Notes: a model not told the origin generated them from the letters alone. 64,000 nucleotides of DNA from Bacteroidetes bacterium 2013_40CM_41_45 (GCA_002215675.1 NGFH01000004.1:1-64000); one strand, 5' to 3'; counted from the stretch's first letter, positions 9,428 to 19,844 are shown. Numbers and translations are program-made.

Positions 9428-12400
9428 AAACGGGCGCAATAAATTCGGTATACGCCATCCTGGTTTTTTATTTTATTTTTTCAGGATGCAAAAGCAATAC
9501 CTCAACATCAGAGAAGTCAGCCGCCGATTCGCTCAATCAAAAATTATTCTCTGTTGTTCCTGCCAAGTATTCGGGAGTAACATTTGTGAATACGCTTACC
9601 GAAACCGAGCAAATGAATATTCTTACCAATCAATATTTGTACAACGGTGCAGGTGTTGCAGTCGGGGATTTGGATAATGATGGCTTGCCCGATATTTTTT
9701 TTACCGGTAACATGGTTGAATCGAAGCTGTATCATAACAAAGGCAATTTTCAATTTGAAGACATAACGAAAAAGAGCGGCATCTCAACGCCCGGTTGGTG
9801 CACGGGGGTAACCATGGCTGATGTAAACGGAGACGGGTTTCTCGATATTTATGTTTGCCGTTCTTCACCTTTCATGTCGGAGGACATGCGCTCCAAGCTG
9901 TTATTCATTAATAATGGAGACCTCACGTTCACCGAGCGGGCAAAGGAATATGGAATTGACGACAGGGGCGGGTACACACTGGCTGCTACTTTTTTTGATT
10001 ACGACCGTGATGGGAACCTGGATTTATATCTTGTGAACCATGGTACAGATTTTATTTCAAAGCTCGAGCCGGGTTCGCAGGATATGAAAAAGGTGGACCC
10101 CTTCATTACTCACCGGCTGTATCATAATAACGGGAACGGCACCTTCACGGATGTTTCTGAAAAAGCCGGAGTTCTCACGCACGGACAAACGTTCGGACAG
10201 AGCGCAACAGTTTCTGATGTGAACAATGATAACTGGCCTGACCTATATGTATGCGTTGACTTTGACCAACCTGACCGTCTCCTTATTAATAACAAGGATG
10301 GAACATTTACGAATAAAATTCATGATGCTATTCGCCATACATCTAAGTTTTCTATGGGCTCTGATATTGCTGACATTAATAATGACGGATTAACAGACAT
10401 CATTACTCTTGACATGTTGCCTGAAGATAGTTACAGGGAGAAAATTCTTTTTGGCCCTCTTAACTATGATAAGCAGATGTTCTTTCTTAAATACGGATAT
10501 GGATACCAGTTTATGCAGAACTGCCTGCAGTTAAACAACGGCAACGGCACTTTTAGCGAAGTTGCTGAAATGGCCGGCATTGCCCGTACCGACTGGAGCT
10601 GGGCTGTTCTTGCTGCCGATTTGGATAACAACGGCTGGAAAGACCTTTATATAACAAATGGATTCCTGCGCGACTTCACTAATATGGATTATGTAATGTA
10701 CCGCGCAGAACAGAAGCGGAAAGAAGGCGGTGTTGTAAACAGAAGTTTGAAAATGGTTTTGGGAATGCCCTCCACACGACTTCCGAATTATGCTTACTCC
10801 AATAACGGCAACCTTTCATTTACCAATATGTCTTCTCAATGGGGACTTGACTTTGCCGGTTTTTCCAATGGTGCTGCCTATGCCGACCTGGATAATGACG
10901 GTGACCTGGATTTGGTTGTCAATAATATTAATGATACTGCGCTGGTCTACAAAAATAATTCAGAGCACAAAGGCGGGAATAATTTTATCGCTATGAATTT
11001 TATCGGCTACGCCAAAAACACGTTTGGTATAGGCGCCAAAATAAAATTGAAAGCAGGAGACAACACTCAATACTATGAACATTACACAACGCGTGGATAC
11101 GAATCTTCGGTAGATAACAAAATGATTATAGGTCTTGGCAAGAGCAAGCAGGCCGACACTATTGAAGTCACCTGGCCCGATGATAAAATGCAAACTCTTA
11201 CCAATATTCCAGCCAATCAAACTCTCGCCATCGACCATAAAAATGCAACGGGAAAAAGAACTAATACAGAAGCAAAATCACCTCCCACCCTGTTTGTCGA
11301 GGCAGAATCAAAACATAAAATCAATTACACGCACAAGGAAAACGAGTTTATAGATTTCAAACGCGAGCCGCTTCTCACCCATATGTATTCTAAAAACGGG
11401 CCGGGTATTGCCGTAGGAGATGTGAATAGCGATGGCAGGGACGATTTTTTTATAGGAGGCGCTTCGGAAAGTTCGGGAGTGCTTTATCTTCAGCAGGCGG
11501 ATGAAACATTTATAAAATCTCCTTCGCAACCCTGGGCTGCCGATGCAAAGCAGGAAGATATGGGTGCATTGTTTTTTGATGCTGACGGTGACGGTGATTT
11601 GGATTTATATGTTGTTAGCGGAGGCAGCGAGGAATCAGGGCTTAGCGCTTTTTACCAGGACCGCCTGTACAGGAATGACGGGAAGGGAAATTTTACGAGA
11701 GATTTCAAAGCGCTTCCGCAAACTACAATAAGCGGTTCATGTGTTGTGGCTGCTGATTACGATGGAGACGGAGACCTTGACTTATTCAGAGGGGGCAGAA
11801 TAATTCCCGGTGTTTATCCCTACCAGGCCAAGAGCTATATCCTTCGCAACGATGGAAAATATTTTACAGATGTAACAACTCAGGTTTGCCCTCTGCTTTT
11901 TAATGCAGGTTTGGTAACGTCTGCCCTCTGGACGGACTTTACCGGTGACGGCAAACCGGACTTAATAGTGACGGGTGAATGGATGCCGGTTTATTTTTTG
12001 CGCAACGAAAACGGGAAGTTGATACCGAGTGGCGACAGCGCGGCAACCGAATATACACGCGGCTGGTGGAACAGCATAATAGGTGCGGACTTCGACAATG
12101 ACGGAGACATAGATTACGTGGTTGGAAATTTTGGGCTCAACACCAGGATAAAAGCAACGCTGCAAAAACCGGCAACAGTATACTTTAAAGATTTTGACGG
12201 CAACAATACATTAGATGCCATTACCTGTTATTATTTTAATGATGGAAAAAGTTATCCCATGTGCTCACGCGATGACCTTACCGACCAGGTGCGGATTCTG
12301 AAAAAGCGCTTGCTCCGTTTTTCAGACTACGCGGGAAAAACCATAGACCAGATTTTTACTCCTGAGGAAATGAAAGACGTTGCCAAGCTGAATTGTTATA

Positions 12401-12978
12401 CCATGCAGTCAAGTTATTTCGAGAACCTGGGCAACGGCCGGTTCAGCATGAGGCCTCTTCCTCTGGCAGCGCAGATTTCCCCGGTGTTCGGAATGTGTGC
12501 TGATGATTTTAATGGTGACGGATTCACCGATATTCTCCTTACAGGAAATTCTTATGCTACAGAAATAAATTCAGGAAGAGAAGATGCCGGTAACGGCCTC
12601 TTGCTGCTTGGCGATGGCAAGGGTGAGTTTAAGCCGGTGCCGATGCGGCAAAGCGGATGGTACACCCCCGCAGACGGAAAGGCGCTTGCAACAATTTATC
12701 TTTCGCATTCGGGAAAATGGTTAATGCTTGTTTCTAATAATGACGGGAAGCTGCAGGCGTTTGAAATCCCCGCCAATACTGGAAAGCCCATAGTATCAGA
12801 AATGGGCAGCAACGATTATAAAATCAGCTGGAGCGAAAACGGTGCAAAGCGGGTAAAGGAGCTCTACTATGGCTCAGGTTATCTCTCTTCCTCCTCGAGA
12901 AAATATGTTTTAAAGGGAAAAGCATCATCAATTGAAATTACCGATTTTCAAGGAAAAAGCAGACAAGTAAAAAAGTAA
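9424..12978 (+). CDS. FG-GAP/VCBS-repeat lipoprotein with ASPIC/UnbV domain
   Basis: 1184 residues. The signal ends at a lipobox-like FSGC (Cys22). Many calcium-loop-type FG-GAP repeats are visible (VGDLDNDGLPDIFFTG, ADVNGDGFLDIYVC, DYDGDGDLDLFRGG and DDFNGDGFTDILLTG), consistent with two beta-propellers. Between them (about residues 515-600) is an ASPIC/UnbV segment with GIGAKIKLKAGD, TRGYESSVDNKMIIGLG and VTWPDDKMQTL. Such proteins are surface-exposed or periplasmic and bind Ca2+; roles in adhesion or polymer handling are proposed but unproven. The 4-bp overlap with the haloperoxidase gene suggests the two products work together. No T9SS sorting domain is seen at the C-terminus. Confidence 0.88.
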   Translation: MKTGAINSVYAILVFYFIFSGCKSNTSTSEKSAADSLNQKLFSVVPAKYSGVTFVNTLTETEQMNILTNQYLYNGAGVAVGDLDNDGLPDIFFTGNMVESKLYHNKGNFQFEDITKKSGISTPGWCTGVTMADVNGDGFLDIYVCRSSPFMSEDMRSKLLFINNGDLTFTERAKEYGIDDRGGYTLAATFFDYDRDGNLDLYLVNHGTDFISKLEPGSQDMKKVDPFITHRLYHNNGNGTFTDVSEKAGVLTHGQTFGQSATVSDVNNDNWPDLYVCVDFDQPDRLLINNKDGTFTNKIHDAIRHTSKFSMGSDIADINNDGLTDIITLDMLPEDSYREKILFGPLNYDKQMFFLKYGYGYQFMQNCLQLNNGNGTFSEVAEMAGIARTDWSWAVLAADLDNNGWKDLYITNGFLRDFTNMDYVMYRAEQKRKEGGVVNRSLKMVLGMPSTRLPNYAYSNNGNLSFTNMSSQWGLDFAGFSNGAAYADLDNDGDLDLVVNNINDTALVYKNNSEHKGGNNFIAMNFIGYAKNTFGIGAKIKLKAGDNTQYYEHYTTRGYESSVDNKMIIGLGKSKQADTIEVTWPDDKMQTLTNIPANQTLAIDHKNATGKRTNTEAKSPPTLFVEAESKHKINYTHKENEFIDFKREPLLTHMYSKNGPGIAVGDVNSDGRDDFFIGGASESSGVLYLQQADETFIKSPSQPWAADAKQEDMGALFFDADGDGDLDLYVVSGGSEESGLSAFYQDRLYRNDGKGNFTRDFKALPQTTISGSCVVAADYDGDGDLDLFRGGRIIPGVYPYQAKSYILRNDGKYFTDVTTQVCPLLFNAGLVTSALWTDFTGDGKPDLIVTGEWMPVYFLRNENGKLIPSGDSAATEYTRGWWNSIIGADFDNDGDIDYVVGNFGLNTRIKATLQKPATVYFKDFDGNNTLDAITCYYFNDGKSYPMCSRDDLTDQVRILKKRLLRFSDYAGKTIDQIFTPEEMKDVAKLNCYTMQSSYFENLGNGRFSMRPLPLAAQISPVFGMCADDFNGDGFTDILLTGNSYATEINSGREDAGNGLLLLGDGKGEFKPVPMRQSGWYTPADGKALATIYLSHSGKWLMLVSNNDGKLQAFEIPANTGKPIVSEMGSNDYKISWSENGAKRVKELYYGSGYLSSSSRKYVLKGKASSIEITDFQGKSRQVKK

Positions 12979-13299
12979 TTAACAGCCTGTTGATAAATTT
13001 ATTTTACAAATTCATGTCAAACCCGCGCGGATAGGTACTTTCACGACTTCGTTGTTTGGCAAAATTTCGATGTGAGAATAATTTTACCACTAAAAAGAAG
13101 TAGTTCACCCACAGAAACAAGACATTAATCAAAAAATTTTTATTAATATCAAAAATCATAGTACGTTCACTCCGTAATTTAAAAACAACAGGCCATACGA
13201 ATAGAATTACGACCTGAATTTTTTGCTCACAAATTTTAATAGCATTATCAAATCAACAGAATATTTTTTTAACTCCTAAATTTTAAACCTAAAACCAAC
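12979..13299. other. 321-bp intergenic leader before cassette 1
   Basis: AT-rich and without a coding frame I can support. No hairpin with a T-tract is evident after the lipoprotein gene. A TACTTTCA at about 13037 is near the -7 consensus but poorly spaced from any -33. This leader does not match the repeated leader upstream of cassettes 2 and 3. Confidence 0.4.
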
Positions 13300-13950
13300 A
13301 TGAAAACGAAAAGCAAGCTAAGATTAATTGCGCTGACTGCAGTTGCATTGTACGCAGCTACTTCAGTTTACGCTCAATCGCAGACCAGCTCACAAATTTT
13401 TGTAAGAGAATTGCAAGCGAAACGTGCACTGGTAAATCAGCAAGTTACCGATTTGCAGGACAGGATTACATTGATGAACCAGTCGATTGCTCAGACTCAG
13501 GGATTAATTACCGAGAGGCAAAATGCAATTGCTGATTTAAATACATTGATTGCTGCAACCAATGACCAGAATCTGATTAACACATACAATCAGAAAATAG
13601 CAGGATTGAATGCAGACATTACCAGCAACCTTCAACCTCTGATTACTCAGATGCAATCAAAGATTGCGGCTATCCCCGCTCAGATTGCAGCCGTACAGGC
13701 AGAAGTTGCAGTGATAGACAATAACATTTCAATTGCTCAGCAAACGGTTGTTAAAGAAACAGCTGTTGCACAGCAGCAATCTCTTTCTCCGGCAAATGCT
13801 TCTGCTCAGCCGGCTCCTTCTTATGCTGCTACCACTCCACGCGACCCGAATAATCCTAACAACGTTCCTCTTTTCATGTCAACGGGAGACCCAATGCAGG
13901 ATGCAACTCTTGTTCGCCAGTGGCTCGCTGCTCATCCGATAGTGAAATAG
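13300..13950 (+). CDS. Secreted coiled-coil protein with WLxAH tail (small partner, cassette 1)
   Basis: 216 residues with signal peptide (MKTKSKLRLIALTAVALYAATSVYA-Q). Residues ~28-155 are a long coiled coil rich in Gln, Ala, Ile and Asn with heptad-like spacing (VNQQVTDLQDRITLMNQSI; IAAIPAQIAAVQAEVAVID). A low-complexity Ser/Ala/Pro linker follows, then the tail PLFMSTG..., DATLVRQWLAAHPI. Essentially the same tail closes the otherwise unrelated fibronectin-type protein at 22893-24263. Twenty-eight bp separate the stop from the start of the giant gene at 13979, so they are probably co-transcribed. I do not recognise a family; function is unknown. A structural or docking partner of the giant is inference from position and the shared tail. 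Confidence 0.8.
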   Translation: MKTKSKLRLIALTAVALYAATSVYAQSQTSSQIFVRELQAKRALVNQQVTDLQDRITLMNQSIAQTQGLITERQNAIADLNTLIAATNDQNLINTYNQKIAGLNADITSNLQPLITQMQSKIAAIPAQIAAVQAEVAVIDNNISIAQQTVVKETAVAQQQSLSPANASAQPAPSYAATTPRDPNNPNNVPLFMSTGDPMQDATLVRQWLAAHPIVK

Positions 13951-13978
13951 TCCTAACTAAAACAAAAAATCTACCAAC

Positions 13979-16900
13979 ATGAAAACATTTATTCAAGCAA
14001 AGAATAACTCTGTGATAAAATTCATAGCAGTTATTCTCGTCCTGTTCATTGCTTCAGTGGTGAGCGTTAATGCGCAGACGTTTAATATGACTAACGGAAC
14101 GTTTTCCACCTGTTCCGGTAACTTTTATGACAGCGGTGGTCCGGCTGGCACCTATAATGTTAATGAAAACTTTACCATTACATTTACTCCAAGCACACCG
14201 GGAGCACATCTAAATGTTCTCTTCACTTCTTTCTCTACAGAATTCGGCTGGGATGCATTATACGTATATAATGGCCCAAGTACGGCATCTCCGCTTATCA
14301 GCAGCGGTAACGGCGGAACCAGCGGTGGTTTTCCGGCAGGCGGATGGTGGGGTACTACTCTTCCCGGTGGCGTTGCCGGAATAACTTCTACTGACCCTTC
14401 AGGTGCGTTAACATTCCAGTTCCGCTCCGATGCATCAGTAATATCCACAGGTTGGGCTGCAAACATTTCCTGCATATCTCCTCCCATTGACGTGAATATG
14501 TCTAACACTTCGGTTACTACCTGCAATGCAAACTTTTATGACAGCGGTGGCCCATCGTTAAATTATAATAACAGTGAAAACTTTACGATGACGTTTACGC
14601 CCAGCGCAGGAAATAAAATAAAAGCTTTATTCTCTTCTTTCAGCACTGAGTTTGGCTGGGACGCTTTATACATATACAATGGGCCCAGTACCGCATCTCC
14701 TCTTATCAGCAGCGGAAACGGTTCAACCTCTGGCGGTTTTCCTGCCGGTGGCTGGTGGGGCTCAACACTTCCCGGTGGAGGTGGAGGAATAACCTCTACT
14801 GACGCTTCGGGCGCATTAACATTCCAGTTCCGTTCCGACTTCTCAGTTAATATGGCTGGATGGGCGGCTGTTATTTCGTGTGTTTCTGCTAACCCTGACA
14901 TTAATATGACCAACGGTACTTTCGCGGCTTGCGGTGGAAACTTTTACGATAGCGGTGGTCCGGGAGGAAGTTACAACACTTTCGAAAACTATACTCTGAC
15001 TATTAATCCTAATTCACCCGGTAACAGGGTGCAGGTTTTGTTCAATACATTCAGCACAGAGTCAAACTGGGACGCCTTATATATATATGACGGACCTACT
15101 ACCGGCTCTCCACTTATCAGCAGCGGTAACCCCGGAACGGTTGGCGGTTTCCCGGCTGGTGGCTGGTGGGGCACAACGCTTCCAGGCGGTGGTACAGGTA
15201 TCACCTCCAGCGATGCTTCAGGAGCCCTGACATTTGTATTCAGATCTGACGCAAGCGTGGTTTTACCAGGATGGTCAGCTGCAGTATCATGCGTGCCTGC
15301 TCCAACAGGCCCTCCGGGTGATATATGTACTGATGCAACAGTAATAGCATGCGGTACTCCTGTAACAGCTACAACAGTTGGTTATTCCAACACGGGTGAT
15401 CCTGTGCTTTGCGGAACTGCAGGCGCACCCAGCAGATGGTATAAATTTACAGCGCAATACACAACGGCTACCGCTTCTCTTTGCGGTTCATTATATGACA
15501 CAAGAATTTCAGCCTACAGCGGAAGCTGCGGGTCTCCTACGTGTCTTGCCGACAACGATGACTTCTGCGGACTGGCTTCACAGATATCCTTCCCTACGCT
15601 TGTGGGGCAGGTTTATTACCTCCGTGTTTATGGCTTTGGAAGCGCTTCAGGACAATTTACTCTTAATGTCACCTGCCAGGTTCCGGGCGATGCATGCTCT
15701 GGTGCAGTTCCTATTGCTTTAAGCTGCCCTGGCCCAATGATTATAACGGGAACTACGGTTGGCGCATCAACTGATGCGAGTGATTCCAATCCTTTCTGCC
15801 TTAATTCTGTTGCTCCCAGCGTGTGGTACACATTCACGGGCAATGGACAAAGTATAATAGCAAGTCTGTGCGGAGGCACGTTCTACGATTCTGAGCTTTC
15901 TGCTTATTCAGGAACCTGCGGCTCTTTGACCTGCATAACCAACAATGACGACTTCTGCGGGCTTCAGTCACAGATTCAGTTCCCCACGGTATTAGGACAG
16001 ACCTATTTTATAAGGGTGCATGGATTCGGATTTTCATCCGGTTCATTTACCTTGCATCTGTCATGTGTTGTACCTCCGGTTAATGACCTTTGCTCTGGTG
16101 TTGCCCCTGTAACTCTTACTTCGGGAGTTCCCCAGGTATTTACAGGAACAACAGTAGGTGCATCACCTGACGGCGGATTCTATACGCTTCCTACCGTTTG
16201 GCATGCTGTAACACTTACAGCTCCTTCACAGTTGACCGTTCGTCTTTGCGGAACTTCTCCTGCATTTTTAGATGCATGGATTATTATTGCCAACATTTGT
16301 CCGAGCACTTTCTTCACAGATATTTTTGCGAATAGCTGGTCACAGGATTGCGGTGACGGCAACTGGAGTGTTCGTTATAACTGTTTACCCGCCGGCACCT
16401 ATTATATTCCGGTGTTAGGAAGTGAACCTGGATTTTTCAACCCGGGTCCTTACACTCTTACGGTAACTGCAACAAGCACTCCTGTTATTGGAACGGTTAC
16501 TATAGTTCCTGCAGGCGGTGTAGCATGCGGCCCGACCGGTGTGCTTACCGTTTCTGTAAGTAACTTCAGCGGAGCTTTGCAATGGCAGTTTGAGTCGCCC
16601 GTTGGTTCCGGAATCTGGTTTAATGTAGGAGGCGCTACATTCTCACCGATAACTCTGAATGCCAACCTTGGTGTTGGACAAGAATTCGCTTCCTTTGGAA
16701 TCAGGGCAGTTGCATCGGTTTGTAGTAACCAGGCCATTTCAAACTCGGTAACCTATTCGCTCAATAACCCGAATCAACCAACAGCACCTGTCGGCCTTAA
16801 CGGCTGCGGCAGCGCGGTGGGAAGTATTTCGGCTACTCCAAATCCGTTACCTAATCATAATATCCGATGGTATAGCGCTGCTGTTGGAGGTACGCTGCTC

Positions 16901-19744
16901 GGTACGGGAAGTTCCCTTGCTGTTAACGTAACGTCATCAACGCAATATTATGCAGCGACTATTAATAACACTACCGGCTGCGAAGGCAGCGCTGCCCGCC
17001 TGCAGGTTAATGTTACCGTTTTCCCGGTACCTACTGTAACCGCAGGAAGCAACAGCCCTGTTTGCGCGGGTAGTGCAATCAACCTTACATCGGTTGGCGC
17101 TGTAACGGTAAGCTGCGGAGGAACCTTTACTATCCATGTTTTTGGATCTGGATTTGGTGATGAAACTTCATGGCAATTTAAGAACGCCTCAAACGTTGTC
17201 ATTGCAAGCGGCGGCCCGTATGGATTTGGCTTTAACCAAACCGTGTCGGTGTCTTCTACCAATGCTCCGTTTACGTTCACTATCGAAACGGTTGGTTTCT
17301 TTAATGATAACGTTGCCAGCTATACGGTATCCTGCAGCGGCAACACACTCGTTAATGCAACCATTAGCGGAGGCCAGACCAACAGCGTTCCGAATATTTG
17401 CTGCGGAGCTGCTGCTGAGACTCCTTCAACCAATGTTAATATGACCAACGGTACCGTTTCTACCTGCAGTGCAAATTTCTATGACAGTGGCGGCCCTGCT
17501 GGTAATTATACCAATGCTCAAAACTTTACATTGACATTTACTCCAAGTTCACCGGGAGCATCCATGAGAGCTGTCTTCAATTCATTCAGCACAGAATTTG
17601 GCTGGGATGCATTGTATATCTATAATGGACCTTCAATAGCATCTCCTCTTCTCAGCAGCGGAAACGGCCCAACAGTTGGCGGCTTCCCTGCAGGCGGCTG
17701 GTGGGGTTCTGCTCTGCCCAATGGCGGTGCAGCTATTACATCTACTGACGTTTCAGGTGCGCTGACATTTGTGTTCCGTTCTGATTTCTCTGTTAATTTT
17801 GCCGGATGGGCTGCAACCATGTCATGCGTGGGTGGTCCTCCTCCTCCTCCTCCATACAATTGGACCGGACCTAACGGCTATAGTGTAAATGCTCAGAATC
17901 CTTCGCTTACAGCAACACCTGCTGCACAAGGAAACTATACGGTTACATTTACAACATCGAGCGGATGTACTGCTACTGCTACCACGTTTGTAAAAGTGAA
18001 TGTAGCGCCTGTAATTTCAACGTTACAGAGCGCAACGCTCAACGGCGGAGTGGCAACTACAATTCCTGCACCTCCTACCTTCCTCGATATTCCGGTGTTT
18101 ACAGAAGCACTGACATGCGATAAGGTGGTGAATTATAATGTTGCTATTTCCGGAGACCCGGCCCCGACTGTTGGCTATTCATTCAGCGGAGCTACTACCG
18201 GAAGCGGAAGCGGCACAGGTACCGGTTCTACATTCGGAAGGTTAATACCTACAGGAAGAACTACGGTTACCGTTAACTCATCTAACGTTTGCGGTTCACA
18301 ATCCAAACAATTCCGTGTAACGGTAACAGATAATGTTGCTCCTGTTATTACACCGATACAAGTACCCGCTACTAACACCAACGCAGGCGAATGTGCATCG
18401 TTGGTAATGGTAACACAACCAAGCTTAGGCAACGGGTTGTTTGACAACTGTCCTAATTCAAGCTTGGTTTTTGTAAGCCGTTCAGATGGCAGGTCACAGT
18501 TTGAGCCATATTATGCAGGCACAACCACAGTAACCTGGCAGGCAACGGATGCTTCGGCAAACACGAGCACTGCTACACAGGATGTAGTGGTTAATAACAT
18601 CAAACCGGTTATCACCAATTTCGTTTCTAATTCAGGCAACGTAATATTTGTGAACCAGACACCTACTTTCACAGTAACGTTTACTGATGAAGACGGAGGC
18701 GGCACACACACGGTTAAATTCTATCGTGATAAGAATGATGCCTCACCCGCCAGCACGAAGGTGATAGCTCCCAACTGTACTCAGTCATGCACAGGAGTAA
18801 GAAGTTACAACGTAACCTCAGACCCTATACTGTACTCAACATCAGAAGTAGCAGAACCTAAGGTTGAAGTATTGGACGGATGTAATCTTGCAGCCGACCA
18901 AGATCCGGGCGTAACCACCATTCAATATCTTGCCATAGCAGTAGCGGGCAGTCAGTTCACTACAGCGGGCGGACATTATACTATGCCGGCAGGCGGATAT
19001 CCTTCATCTTATGAGGGCTTCGATGTAAGCATGGGCAATGTGGTGAAACCCGGCACTGGTAGCCAAAGCGGCACGTTCAAAGGTCAGTTGGAAATGAACG
19101 TTCATATTCCTAACGCAGTCGACTGGAGAGTACATACCGACAACGGAACCAACACCGATATTACTTGGGATTATCTGACCATAAGCGGATGTTCACTTGC
19201 AACGTTTAAAGGAACCTGCAGACTCAATGGGGTAACAGGATACAAGGTACTTGTTCAACAGTCAGACAAAGACCGCAATCCTGCCACGAGCAACTTTATC
19301 CGTGTTAAGGTCACGACCACTGCAGGCGCAGTAGTGTTTGACACGCAACCGGGACTTACCGAAGCATTGACATCGGGTAACGGAGGCGCATCAGCTATTA
19401 TCGCAGTGCTAACTGGTGGCAGCGTAAGGGTACACCCCGTCAACAACAACTGTACGCAGAGAGTTGAAGGCACTGGCGCGGAAGGAGAAATGTTGCAGAA
19501 CATTCCTAATCCGTTCACAGGTCAGACGGAAATTCGTTTCAACGTACCGGAAGACGGCTTGTATACTTTGAAGGTTTACAACTATCTTGGACAGGAAGTA
19601 ACAACCTTGTTCAACGAAGAAGCTACAGCCGGAGCGGTGTACAGTGTTACGTTTGACGGCAGCAACCTGGGTGCAGGCATATATACCTACAATCTTAGGA
19701 GCGCTAACGTAAATGAAACACGTAAGATGAACCTGATGAAGTAA
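13979..19744 (+). CDS. Giant CUB-domain T9SS type A protein (cassette 1)
   Basis: 1921 residues with signal peptide (FIASVVSVNA-Q). Domain order by eye: three CUB-like domains (residues ~35-440; repeated NFYDSGG, GWDALYVYNGPS, SGGFPAGGWWG, LTFQFRSD); three PPC-like domains (~445-830; SLCGSLYDTRISAYSG, DNDDFCG, YYLRVYGFG); Ig-like segments (~830-1040); an Ig-like unit split by a ~250-residue insert that contains a fourth CUB domain (~1150-1285); then the ~575-residue C-terminal module shared with the other two giants, including an HYR-like domain (FDNCPNSS, TTTVTWQATDASAN). The end (LQNIPNPFTGQTEIRFNVPE, YNYLGQEVTTL, GIYTYNL, RKMNLMK) is a T9SS type A sorting domain. It should be a secreted, cell-surface multidomain protein; ligand unknown. 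No protease motif is seen. Confidence 0.92.
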   Translation: MKTFIQAKNNSVIKFIAVILVLFIASVVSVNAQTFNMTNGTFSTCSGNFYDSGGPAGTYNVNENFTITFTPSTPGAHLNVLFTSFSTEFGWDALYVYNGPSTASPLISSGNGGTSGGFPAGGWWGTTLPGGVAGITSTDPSGALTFQFRSDASVISTGWAANISCISPPIDVNMSNTSVTTCNANFYDSGGPSLNYNNSENFTMTFTPSAGNKIKALFSSFSTEFGWDALYIYNGPSTASPLISSGNGSTSGGFPAGGWWGSTLPGGGGGITSTDASGALTFQFRSDFSVNMAGWAAVISCVSANPDINMTNGTFAACGGNFYDSGGPGGSYNTFENYTLTINPNSPGNRVQVLFNTFSTESNWDALYIYDGPTTGSPLISSGNPGTVGGFPAGGWWGTTLPGGGTGITSSDASGALTFVFRSDASVVLPGWSAAVSCVPAPTGPPGDICTDATVIACGTPVTATTVGYSNTGDPVLCGTAGAPSRWYKFTAQYTTATASLCGSLYDTRISAYSGSCGSPTCLADNDDFCGLASQISFPTLVGQVYYLRVYGFGSASGQFTLNVTCQVPGDACSGAVPIALSCPGPMIITGTTVGASTDASDSNPFCLNSVAPSVWYTFTGNGQSIIASLCGGTFYDSELSAYSGTCGSLTCITNNDDFCGLQSQIQFPTVLGQTYFIRVHGFGFSSGSFTLHLSCVVPPVNDLCSGVAPVTLTSGVPQVFTGTTVGASPDGGFYTLPTVWHAVTLTAPSQLTVRLCGTSPAFLDAWIIIANICPSTFFTDIFANSWSQDCGDGNWSVRYNCLPAGTYYIPVLGSEPGFFNPGPYTLTVTATSTPVIGTVTIVPAGGVACGPTGVLTVSVSNFSGALQWQFESPVGSGIWFNVGGATFSPITLNANLGVGQEFASFGIRAVASVCSNQAISNSVTYSLNNPNQPTAPVGLNGCGSAVGSISATPNPLPNHNIRWYSAAVGGTLLGTGSSLAVNVTSSTQYYAATINNTTGCEGSAARLQVNVTVFPVPTVTAGSNSPVCAGSAINLTSVGAVTVSCGGTFTIHVFGSGFGDETSWQFKNASNVVIASGGPYGFGFNQTVSVSSTNAPFTFTIETVGFFNDNVASYTVSCSGNTLVNATISGGQTNSVPNICCGAAAETPSTNVNMTNGTVSTCSANFYDSGGPAGNYTNAQNFTLTFTPSSPGASMRAVFNSFSTEFGWDALYIYNGPSIASPLLSSGNGPTVGGFPAGGWWGSALPNGGAAITSTDVSGALTFVFRSDFSVNFAGWAATMSCVGGPPPPPPYNWTGPNGYSVNAQNPSLTATPAAQGNYTVTFTTSSGCTATATTFVKVNVAPVISTLQSATLNGGVATTIPAPPTFLDIPVFTEALTCDKVVNYNVAISGDPAPTVGYSFSGATTGSGSGTGTGSTFGRLIPTGRTTVTVNSSNVCGSQSKQFRVTVTDNVAPVITPIQVPATNTNAGECASLVMVTQPSLGNGLFDNCPNSSLVFVSRSDGRSQFEPYYAGTTTVTWQATDASANTSTATQDVVVNNIKPVITNFVSNSGNVIFVNQTPTFTVTFTDEDGGGTHTVKFYRDKNDASPASTKVIAPNCTQSCTGVRSYNVTSDPILYSTSEVAEPKVEVLDGCNLAADQDPGVTTIQYLAIAVAGSQFTTAGGHYTMPAGGYPSSYEGFDVSMGNVVKPGTGSQSGTFKGQLEMNVHIPNAVDWRVHTDNGTNTDITWDYLTISGCSLATFKGTCRLNGVTGYKVLVQQSDKDRNPATSNFIRVKVTTTAGAVVFDTQPGLTEALTSGNGGASAIIAVLTGGSVRVHPVNNNCTQRVEGTGAEGEMLQNIPNPFTGQTEIRFNVPEDGLYTLKVYNYLGQEVTTLFNEEATAGAVYSVTFDGSNLGAGIYTYNLRSANVNETRKMNLMK
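18010..19744 (+). repeat. Shared C-terminal module, copy 1 (with T9SS signal)
   Basis: Encodes the last ~578 residues of the CUB giant, nearly identical in protein and strongly similar in DNA to 31503-33244 and 42925-44651. Landmarks in order: LQSATLNGGVA, APPTFLDIPVFT, GSGSGTGTGSTFGRLIPTG, FDNCPNSSLVFVSRSDGRSQ, FTDEDGGGTHTVKFYRDKND, GGHYTMPAGGYPSSY, NVHIPNA.DWRVHTDNGT, VLVQQSDK.RNPATSNFIR, then the sorting domain. Confidence 0.93.
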
Positions 19745-19764
19745 TTTTTAGCATCATCAATTAA

Positions 19765-19798
19765 GAAAGGGCGTTCGTCAACTGACGAACGCCCTTTC
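19765..19798 (+). terminator. Rho-independent terminator of cassette 1
   Basis: Sixteen-bp perfect stem (19765-19780 with 19783-19798; GGGCGTTCGTCA / TGACGAACGCCC core) followed by TGTTTTAT. Homologous to the terminators at 33265 and 44669 with paired (compensatory) changes in the stem. Confidence 0.9.
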
Positions 19799-19844
19799 TG
19801 TTTTATGTATTCGCATAAGAACCTTTTAAATATTTTTTTTAAGC

